From: Phoronis australis
Lineage: Eukaryota; Phoronida; Phoronidae
DNA length: 64,000 nucleotides
Direction: 5' to 3'
NCBI GenBank assembly: GCA_002633005.1
Contig: NMRA01000354.1
Location: forward strand, 391,298 to 455,297
Within the stretch, counting starts at the first letter, position 1; every line of letters starts with the position of its first letter. The notes beneath the pieces are model-generated. The model did no database searches and was not told the origin of the DNA. It saw nothing but the letters and a program-made list of their open reading frames with translations. The translations under genes were made by a program, and so were the position numbers. This document shows, in pieces, positions 33,419 to 45,400 of the stretch.

Positions 33419-36400
33419 CTATAAATGCAAATGAATTATTTGTACTGGGTTTTATCAAACTAGAGTATTTTTTAGTTCCAAATTTTAAATTGCAGGTGGG
33501 CAAATAAACATTTGTTTATAAGCAGATTATTTAGCCAATCCATCTCAACTGAAATTATTTCCGTACAACAGATTTGAAAATACAGGTAGTATAGTGCAAA
33601 TCTGCAATATATCCGTTAAAAATACAATCGTATTAGTGAGGAAAATCCCATTTTCGCCTGATGGTGCGAGGAACAAGATTTAGAGAATGCCTGTGTTTCT
33701 ATCCAAAAGCCTTTGACTATTTTCTCAGCCAAAAGTAACAAAAGCAAAACAAAGCAGTGAAATATGCCCACAGTAGCGCTTCTATGGGTGTTTTAGTATC
33801 CCAAAAATGGCCATTAGATGGCGCAGAATGCGTCAAACCCTTCCCAGTTGAGAAGGCAGTGCCGTCACTTTAATACACACTATTTGACAAATTTCATGAA
33901 AATAAGCCATGGAACTCCTGAGATTTAGAGGCAAAAGTAAAAACAATTGACTCTAGGAGGCACAGTTACAGTCTGGTCTGAAACTCGTCATCATCTGTTG
34001 CCATGTTTATAGGAGCCTCTCTGCCAAATTCCGCTAAGGGTTAAGGGGATACAGCCGTAGACGCAAAACTGCCCCTAGGGGCACCAGAATAGTAGAAAAC
34101 GTCAGAAAATCAATGTCAGCCTGGGTCATCACATAAGGAACACAACCATCAATTTTCACAATGATCCTACGAGTGGTTTGGCAGATGGAGAGGGAGACGT
34201 CAAAAGCATACCCAAAACTTTTCAAATGGTTTCCAGGTGGTACGGAAAACATCAAATTTTCAAACTGATCCTTTTAAGCGATATGGCAGATAGGGAGGCG
34301 GATGCCAGAAAACGGACGCAAAAATAACAAAAATGGCTAGCAGGTGACACAGGAAACGTCAAATCTGTCCGAAAATGGGAAGGCATTGTCATCATAATAA
34401 AAACCTATATGACGAATTTCTTAAAATATGTCATTGAATTTTTTACGCAAAATTGTATCACATTCATTACACCATATATTAAATGTCAATTGTCATATAG
34501 TGTTTGATTTTACTTTATTTCTGTTTCTGTTGACAAAGGACGTTATTGCATCCGAAAATTTCAGTTGACCCATTCTTGTTGTTTTATTTACCTATTTATA
34601 TTCTACATTTCGTGAAACAATAGTATCCTTGGGAGGATCTGGATCGCCTTATTTAGTTTCAGATTTATTTTCTACGTTATGAAAATACATAAATGAACTC
34701 CAAAGATACGTAAAAAAATTTGCAACTAGGGGACACAGTGGAATTTGGATCAATTCGACACTCATTACTGGTTGTCGTCTGCTCCATAGGAATACATCTT
34801 TCAAATTTCACACATCTCCTTCAATAGTTTAAGGAGATTCGGCTGCAGACGCAAAAAATACAAAATTGCCACTAGGGGGCGACACAGTAGTCGGACTTGT
34901 ATGAAAGTGAATGTCTGTTGTGACCTTCTCATAAGCAACACATCTGTAAATTTTCATAATGATCCTTTGAGTGGTATGGCAAAAGATCGAGAGGCGGATG
35001 CCAGAAAACGGACACAAAAATAACAAAAATGGCCACAAGGCATTGCCGCTTCCTTATTAAAAACCTATTTGCCGAATATCATGAAAATGCATCAAGGAAT
35101 TCCGAAGATACAAACTGAGGCTAGCGTAAAAAACTAACACTGCCAGTAGGGGGCACAACAGTATTCCGATCTGTCCAACACTCGTCATTTTTGTCGTCAG
35201 CAGCATAGGAACACACCTGCCAAAACTAAATAAGATCCTGCAAAGAGTTTAGGAGACACAGCTCCGGACGAGGACGACAATATAACTTCACATAAGCCTG
35301 CCTTGGGTAACAACTCGTAGAACACTAGCGCCTCCTATTGGCCTCACCTGTGCTTCTGCCAGCCACTGCTCCCGCGCCAGTCTCTCCACTCGCCAGCTTG
35401 TCTCTTCTTCAGGTTCCTCCACTACCTCGTCATCTGACGTGTTCTTGAATAAGTCACTGGACATGTCTTCATCTGAAGAATACATAATAGAGAATTATCC
35501 ATAGACGTCTTCCTCAGAAGAAGGCGTTATGAAGAGCAATATGTCTTCATCAGGAGGATAGGTTGTGAAGAATTATCTATAGACCATGTCTTCATCAGAA
35601 GATAAAAATGTGAAGAATTATCTATGAAACATGTCTTTATCTGAAGAACTACCTCGGGATCACATCCTCATTATTAGAACAGAACATTAGTCACGACTTC
35701 TGGTGGTGATAAATTTAAAAATAAAAGTGATGCAATGTCAGCACGTAATTCCAAAACTTCCACTTTTTCTGAAAAAAATCAAGCTGACTTGAAATTTAAA
35801 ACAAAGGTATAAAACACCCATGACTGTATGGCAGTGATTCCAGGTAACATTCGCGAGCTGGTTGAAAAACAAATTTACTTTCAGTCCAATTGTGCGCGTT
35901 GCTATACCTATGTTTGCCCAGCGGAACTTCCTTGTTCTTTTGTTGTCAGAATGGAGGTCGCCATCTGCCAGGAACATTTCTTGCATCAGTCTTATTTCAC
36001 GCTTGTCCTCATCAAACGCCTGCTTCCTGATAATTCATGACAAGAAGGAATCAGCATTGCAGTCAGTTAGCCAACCCTTAAATAGGGTTGGAAGTGCACA
36101 CAGTGAAAGCGTACGATCAAGTGCTATACACATCACACTCAAATTACACATCAAATATTATTCTGCACACTTCGAAATTGTGATCACGTGAACACATTTA
36201 TCTTAAGAAATAATACAGCGAATATAACTGCTCGGAAGTCAAGCCCTTCGAGAGAACTTATTCATTCGAAGATTTGATTTTTTATTTTTCGCTTGTCACT
36301 GCGCCAACTGAATTTTTCAACCTACCACTGAACTCATGGACTGAAGCATTCACTGGGCTCATTGGATGGCATTCGGGTCACTACACGACATCATTAGGTC

Positions 36401-39400
36401 AAAAACTGAGTTCACAAGATGGCAGATAATTTGATTTGCTGTTGTTAGAGGAAGGTAAAAAGAGGCAAAATATAGCCGGAAGATCGTTTGCGGTTTTCTA
36501 AACGTGTCAATAGAAAGCGAATTTGTTAGTACTAACACACTTAACAAAAATTTTCCTCCCATTCTTTTGGTTTATATCCATTTCACCAAATGGTGAAAAG
36601 CCCTATGGTGGAACTTCAGCTCTGTTTAAGAGCTGAGTATTAGCTACATCAGGTCTTCTACAACTATTCTGGATCACAAATCATATAAATTTTTAACCTG
36701 GAAAAACAGTGCACTTTAAGGTTAGTTTTTGTTGAAACGTAATTACTGGTTCATTTCCTATACACCACCTATTAACGAACAATTGTGACTTTGAGGTTTG
36801 AAGCCTGCATTGACGACAAAAGCTGTGGCTGCTAGATTACAGCTGTGTCCAGCAGGTGGCATGCAAGACATTAGACAACACTTCTAGTTACATCAATGAT
36901 CGCATTCTTGATACAGACGTGATTTCTTAAATAGAAGAGAAGCCTAGTTTCAAGAAAATTGAAGCGAACAACAAATGTCCAGCTTTGTCATGCCCCTGAA
37001 TTACTTTCAATGCAGTAGCTTTAAAACATACAAAAGTTTCTCATTGAAAATCAACAAAATTTTGGACGTAAATCTTTGACCAAATCTGTTAACTTTGCCA
37101 TGAAGAGACATAAGTAATACCGCATTATTTCCACACCGTCCGGCGTTGTTGAATCAGCTGGAAATAAAAAGCCCCATCTGAGCATGCAGGTATGCTATTA
37201 TTTCAAGAATCTTGAACTGTGCATTTTTAGATCACCATGTGACTCTCAACTTACAGATGAGCCTTCTCCACCTGAGCTCTCAGGTTTTCTTCTGTACCCA
37301 CATCATCAAAGTCACCCTCCTCCACTTCAAGGTCATCTGCCAGGTCATCAAGGTCGTCATGTTCATCACTGTCTACTTCACTGCCGGACAGTTCGGCCTC
37401 GTTCTCAAAGAACTCTGTGCGAATTTTACTGCAATGAATGAAAATGTGTTTAATATTCTATAATAACCATCATTTCATCGAACTGCCGTTTTCATTTTCC
37501 ACGTAACTTTTTAGTTACTTTTTCCCAACAAATGAACTTGTCAGCTAGTATTATGTGAAAAACTTGTGAAAGTACATGGATAAAGTGACAAAAATTCTTC
37601 AGCTTGGGAGACACTATGGTGGAAGTTGAAATTTCAATTTGTCAAGTTTCTCAACAAAAGTAACTTTTCAGGAAAATTTAACTTGCTTCTAGAATGGTTT
37701 GTATGTCGTAGCTACCACTGGTACATTTTTGAGTATTTGCAACACTGTGGTAAGCCTCTAAAAACTAAAAATTTCCGCAATTATTTTTGTCCCAAATTGA
37801 AGAATTTTTGGATCGGACTAATGTGAATTTTACTGAAGTTCAATATACTAGCAAATTGTAATGAAGTAAAACACAAGAAAAGCTATGCAAATTGAACCTT
37901 CGTTTAACTTAGACAAAGTTACGATCAGAGTTTGCTTTATTTAGTCTGGTGCAACCTCTTGGTATCGCTGGATCCAAACTACGAGAGATTTCCATTTACA
38001 CGAGTCACAATTATGCTTGAAAGCACCCATAAGCCCTGATAACGCACTTTTATGGATTCTTACCCAGCCTTCGTCACTCCACGCACAACCTGCTCATCTT
38101 CATCGTCACTGCCCAGTTCCTCATCATCACCGTCATCATCAACATCATCATCATTATTCATTTCAGCTTCAGATTCAACCTCACTGTCAGACAAGTTCTA
38201 CAATAATGTACAGACACTGAAACATCCCAGCTCTATTCATAATCCCCTAACAATGCTTGTGGATAATGACCATAGAGTGATAGTACATATGCTGGTAACA
38301 AGAACTGTACACCTAATTGTTTGACATGTTGTGTTTTAACTATTTTAAATTCGAGGGGATGTTCGCAGAGAAAATGTTTGCATTTTGTGAATTAAGGTTA
38401 ATATGTCGCACATTATCGGAAATCTTGTGCATTAAGTCCAATATACACAAAACTATAGATTTCAACTCGGTAATAATGTACATTTTCTAAAAGTATAAAG
38501 CTTATAGAATTCGATTTTTGATTTGATACCAGTCTGCTAGTAAATGGTTCACGTGAACGTGTCTTTTTCGTAAAATTAAGCAAAAAAGATAAGTGAATTT
38601 ACAAAACCATGACATCAATAACAATATTAAATTTCATTAGATATAAACATTCAAGATGAAATCTCAGAAATGCTGATGCAGCTTCTGGAATTATCATTTT
38701 GTCTTCAGTTTATGCAACTTTTGATTTTTAATGTTAAGAAACATAAAGTCCTATTTCTGCAAAAGTGGAACATTTTACAAAAAATTTTCAATAGTTTTGG
38801 AGAACAGTGCATAAGGTATAGTATCTATCTGAAAGCTTCATATGAATCCGAGAGGTATTTCTGAGATGATTTGAAGTTGGACAAATTTGGACGTTTTTCT
38901 AAGGTAATACATAACCTTAGAACAGAGTGATTTCTGAGCTGCGGCCATGCTCAACTCATAAAACGACTTGTCAGGTCAAGCCAACTTAGTGGACCTTTTC
39001 TCCAGCTATAACACTCAGTTCTTCACAAGCCTAGAACTCATTTCTAAATTCAGTACGGACCAACTGAAAACTGGTGATAATAAAGCAAGTGGCCTAAATC
39101 TAAACTTAGTCTTTTTACGTGCAAAGTAGCTTCAAAGGCAGGTGCTACCGACAATGAAAGCAGTCACCGGTTTGCACTTTTTCTGCGAAACCTCTCTCAC
39201 TTCCACAATATGTTCACAAAATTGTAGTTACAAGGCATGGAATGATCAATGGAAATTTTGCAGGTGACGTATTGTTCCACAAATAAATAGGATTGCGTGA
39301 TAGAAAAAAATTTTGTGTTGTAAAATTTAACTGAAATAAACGTATTTTGCATGAATAAAGTCAAAATAATGATACAAAGAGCAAAAAAAAAGAAGTAAAC

Positions 39401-42400
39401 TGGAAATCAAAAAAGGGGAAATCAAAACCAAAAAAGAGAAAATTCAATGGTAAGGTATGACTTGACTTATACAAATCTATGAGCCACTAACCCGCGTGAA
39501 GCAAACCCACGGATGACTGAACTTAGTACCTTTTCGTCATCAGATTTTTCTCCACCCTCTAGCATTTCAAAGGACTCGTTGCTATTCTCATCATCACTTA
39601 AATTTCTTTTCTTCAGTTTATTTCCTGAGCGGCTTTCATCGCCTTGCTTTGAGTCTGCTTGGGTTCTACAAAAGAATATTTACAGTAAACTTTTTTACAG
39701 AATAACATACCATAACACCAAAATTTTAGGAAATGAGCTTACACTTGGAATGGGCATATCAAAGTGAAAAATTTTGAAAATTCAGAGGTTGAAATATAGT
39801 TGAAAGTGGACGATGAAACGACCAAATATTGGAAAATAAAAGCCTTGGTGACTGGGTAACAACAAAAGACCAAAAGACTTGAGGCATGTTCCAAGAAACT
39901 GACTAAAGTTTATTTTTGACTTATCTTTAAGATCTGACTTAACATCCAAACTTTGAAACTTCCACATTCCGTAGGTTAGTCAAAATTGAGACAGAATTGA
40001 TGTCAAACATTTAAGTCAAACTTAAGACCTCTTTCTTTATTGGTTTTGAGACAAATTTAACTTTTATTTTAAAATGTGAAGCTGCATTTCGGAAATCAAT
40101 ATTCTCAATCTTATCCAGGAATTGTGTATTACAAACTATTCTGGATACTCACTTACTACATTGAACTATTTGTTTTATTAAAACCCAGCTTGCTCGTATA
40201 TTTTATTTTAGTTAAATCCTAATAGTACAGTATGGTAAGGGAATCCCAGGGACCTTTGTCCTTGCTCATCTAAAATGGGAAAAATCAAGAAAAGATTTTT
40301 ATCCTCATTTTATACAAGTTCAGTACAAGTAGTTGAGAACTGTTAATGACGCAATCACTCACTTGTCTGAAAAGACTCCAGAACACAGTTCCAGAAGTTC
40401 GTTCATGTTCTCCTGGCTTGCCTCGTGCTCTTCTCCATCAACAAACAACTTCTTTACTGACTTCTTCTGTTGTTGAGTTTGTTGAGTACCTGCAAAGTGG
40501 AGCGTTTTATCAGACATTTGCTAATTATGAAACAGAGATGTTGTAACAGAGTGGAAATGTGTGGTTAAATTTACTTATTGGATTGAACAAACAAACTTTT
40601 CCCATTCAGCTCATGTCATTCGGGTGAAAATAAACAAGATTCAACAATGATGAATTTGTTAGCACTCAATACTACATTTTTAAAGCATTTGACTGACTTG
40701 TGATATGTGTGAAAACTGTCAGCTGTTCTCTTCGGTTAGATATGAATTTTTGTACTTAGCCACCATTCACAATTATTGCCAATATCAGCAGTGTACAAAA
40801 CTCAAGCTTTTCTGAACCTCCCTCCTCCAAAATTGTAAAGAAAATTTTTGTGGACATGTATTTATCGAAGTAAACTATTTGTATGAATTAAATTTCAATG
40901 CTAGTTTTTGGTTGTGAGCTGATGCATTAAAATAAAGCAATTATTTCAGTGTCATCGGTATTTGCACGATGCAAAATTGTACACCAGGGCGGGGTTGCAT
41001 AAAACTTCTAAATTGTCCACAGGATAAATTTGATTGTTGCGTGATGTCAGTTTATTGTTCAACAATAACAACGCGACACGTGATAATGTGACGTCATTGT
41101 TTCTACGCAGCGTACAACTTTTATGCAACTGGCTCCTGGGCACATCTCCACCCTTCCAGCACTGAAGTGTATATTTTTTATGCTCGTGGAAATGGACAAT
41201 TGCGAACGTTCCATCAGAAGTCTTTAGCAATGCAAAGATATGGGTTGGAAATAACAGCCATTCCATACTATCACATACAATAACTATAACTGTTCGACAA
41301 TCGTGTTTACATGGTGCATGTCATGCTTATCCTGAAGATAAGTTAATGTGAGACTTTGTATACCCCAGATCCAATGTATAGTTATCTCAAGTCACAAGAA
41401 AAGTGGTACACACCTCCTGTGAACTGTCCAGAGCAAAGTCCCAGCAACTCATTCTCATCAAATTCTTGAGAGGCATTATCATCCATGCCGAGATCAATAT
41501 GTCTTTTACTAGGCTTTTGTTTTTTATCAGAATCCGTTTTCAGGAACCTAAAAAAATCGCAAATTTTAAGGTGCACATTTTTTGCAGCAACACAAATGTG
41601 TTAACGAAATGGGTTATTTTCACATTTTCCACAAATAATATCCGAACCAATCAATGATACTACGGATGTATCAAAACATTCCAAGCAATTTAAGCAACAG
41701 ATGTGAAGTTACAAAAATTCAAAGTAATGTCTCAACTAAGCAAATATAAGTGAACCAGATGATCTTATTAAAACGCATGTGCACAAATGTTACAGTAGAA
41801 AACTAGGCTGCTTCATCCCACTAATCTCTAAAAATACATTAGGAAAGTAAAAAATGCCATGCTCAAATACAGTAGCTGAATTAGATTCACTACACCGGTT
41901 CCCTTGGATCAACTGGCTAAGACCTTTGATTGGCTCTTGATGACAACTTTCGGTTTATAGACCGATCAAATGTTTTAGCCGGTTGATCTGGCAGAACCGC
42001 AGAAGTAAATCACGCGCAGCCAATAATACAAATAGATATCATTAGCGGTCCTGACTGACTAAGCATACCCATCTTCATCCAGTATCTGAGACTGAGAGTC
42101 AGAATCAAACAGAGACAGGTGGAAGGTCTCTGTGTTGGGGGCACAGGTGTTCCTGAACTGGCTTGGACTGTTCAAGAGATCCTGGGAGTCTTCAATGGGT
42201 AGACAAAGCGTGGAATGACGGCTGTCCACCTTAGGATGGAAAAAACGTGGTCAACTTTCCTTCATTACATGTATATCTAATTGACAAGTGAACAGAATAC
42301 GAGGCTTAGAGAGACAGGTGAGGTTAGGGAGATATCCGGGATACCCTTGAAACACTCTGCTAACTTGATTTTAGCTGACTTCTTTAAGCGCCAGACTGCA

Positions 42401-45400
42401 AACTATAATATCTTTGGCTGGATTCTGGTTAGAAATTCGCAACTGATGGTAGAAATGTTTAATGTAAGCTACGAGGAATTTTGTGTTTTGATTGGATTGT
42501 AGGACTTGATAATTCTACAAGGAGTTGACAGCACCCCAGGAGACCTCACTACATTCTGTCAACAAAATTTTTGACATGATCACCAGCAGAAGGTCGTTAG
42601 CTTGTCGGGAATTTGTTATTCTATTCAGTTTTGGTTAATGCAGCATTGTACCTAAAAGCTAGTATGAAGGTCAGATTCACAAACACGATAAAAGCTTACA
42701 ATCTCATGATTTACAATTCTGCATTCATTTAAGGTAGCATGTCCGTCAAAATAATGACAAAATTATTAGAATTCAAAATCTGAACAAATGCACGCATTTT
42801 ACAAGATTCCGTAAAAACTTTCAAATCAAAAAACCAACCTTAGGAATCTTTGGCTTTGCGAACTGACTGAACAACTCGGGAGAATCTCTACCGGGCCTCA
42901 AATTACTGGGCTGGGGCTGATAGGGCGTTATTTCAAAACTTGAATCACCGTCACTATGCAGTCTAGTTGGACTTAGAAAATCTGCAAAAATGCAACAAAT
43001 TATAACAAACACAAGCTTTGCAAAGTCTCAATTCAAGAACATAAATTCAAATTAATTTCACAGAGAAAAGTGGAAATGTGGAATGAGTTACTGATGCCTA
43101 ATCAAAGCATAAAACTTTCACAAATTTTTGCTGAAATACTTTTTTAATGTCATACCTTCACCAGATGACAAGCACTAAAATTGAAAGAGATCAGCTATTT
43201 TGTAAACCATGCTGAACCGGCTTTTTTTCTCAAAACAATCTAGTCATAAACCACTACGCATAACATTGCTATCACAGCCATCTGTTGGCAGACCTATAAA
43301 CTATAGATATAACGTTTAACATTACCTGTATCATCAGCTTCTTTCTTCTGGCTAAATTGTCCAAATGGCCGTTCTGGAACTGAAATTTAAACACAGTTGA
43401 ATGTCAACTATGCTTCCTTCTATAGATAATCTTACAGACAGTAACTTGTCAAACAAAATGCTTTCAATAATAGGTACAAACTTTAGTACAAACAAGTTTA
43501 ACTGGTAATCTCAATATCACGATTCTCATGTTTTACTCCACACGGTCACTGTAGTAATCAACATGGCCGAAACACTTCACTATTTTTCGTAAGTCAGTTT
43601 CAGTTGTTAGCTCAGAGTATAGGGTTTTCTTTCAAAAAAGACTAAATACTAAATCTCTCTATACTGCTAGTACTCACCCTTCTCAGAACTTTTCATCTGA
43701 CTAGCTGGAAGGCAATCATCATCATTTTCATCATCATTGTCATCGTCGTCATCACCAAGGCGACCAGACACTTGCTGACTCTTTGTTTTGGCAGATTTCA
43801 AGAACTTGGCTCTCTTCTCTTGTCTCAGTTCCTCATCTTCAGCTGCAAATGAACAGGGCCAGAGGGATAAGTAATACTGGTCAACTATGCACACATCACG
43901 TGCACATCACAAAGGATAATCGAAAGCACTAACAAGTTATAATGCCCATATATATAAATCTAAGTTAAAATGCCCATATATGTAAATCTAAGTTACAATG
44001 CCCATATAATTATGTAAATTTAAGATATTATGCCCATATAAATTATGTAAACCTAAGTTATAATGCCCATATATGTAAATCTAAGTTATAATGCCCATAT
44101 ATGTAAATCTTGGAACTGGAGAGGAAATATAGATCATAAACATTTTAAGACTGGTCTGCACGCCACCTGTTGGTCACATCACATGACCTAATGAACATAA
44201 GCCCTAGCCGGGGACAGAAATCTTTTTCGACTTATGTTCATTCGGTCGCGTGATGTGGCCAATGAGAGGTGTGCAGGCCAGACTTAAAATGTTTGTGAAT
44301 TGAAGGAGATATTTACAGTACATGCCAACAGCAAGTAGACAAAAATCCATCTCTGTTTCCCAGCCATGACAGATAATGACCTGTCATATTGACGTCTGCT
44401 TACATTCAGCCGTCATGACGGTCCAGGAATCTTACACATGCTAACCCTTCACGCAGTCCAGGACATTTTGTCTAATTATTTTTGGCATATACTGTAGTCA
44501 CACCGTTTCCAGATGAGCAAAAGCTCGTAAAAATAACAAGTACAAGGTACCTAGTCTTCCTCCCTCTCAAACCACACAGTCATTTTTTCTCACAACAACT
44601 ACTTAATGAAAAGAATTCTATTTGTAAGAAAAGAACAGTGGTGCATGGCAATGAAATATAACTCATGAGAAAATACATGCATGCATGAGAACAGAACGTT
44701 GCCACCTGGTGGCAAAGACCAGTTCTTGCTATCACTTATTGCCCATTACAAACCTTCATCATCTCCATCATCGCCTTCTTCATCAAGATGAAGGTTGAAG
44801 CCTCCAGCAGAGTCCTCATCATCTTCACACTCTTCTTCAATGAATGGGTTGACCTAGACAAGTTCAAGCAGTGCTCCACTTTAGCATATATTGATTTACT
44901 GCCTTCTAGAGACTTAATCATGCATTAACAAAACGAAGCTCATGGGAGGTAAAATACTATGACACAAGGTAAATTTGATTAGAAAAACCAAGACCTCACT
45001 CCCTGAATTTGAGTGGCAAATAAATAAGCTGTAGTGTACAATTCAACAAACTGTTCAAAGTCAAAGGCATTGTTTTTTATTAAAAAAAAAACACGAAAGA
45101 TTAAGAGGTTCTTCAGAAATTGTTTTGTTTTAATCAATAAATGCTGTACAGAAAGAGCTGATGTTCATATGAATACAGAAAAGCAGAAATAAATTTATAG
45201 TTTTTGAATGATATTACAAAACATTTAACCATCAAAATCCGGTTTAATACAAATGCAAAGCAAATTTGATATGAACTTCCGCCTCACAATGCATACAGCG
45301 TTCCTCACTGACATGAATACAGTTTTACTGTTGAACAGTGAGTTGCAGTGCAGACATAAAACAACTAAAAAGCATATTGAGGCATGACAAATCGTTCATC

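Noticed and set aside
40952-41266. 104-codon minus-strand open frame
   Set aside because: Lies over a MITE inside a Claspin intron; no recognisable protein and no splice support.
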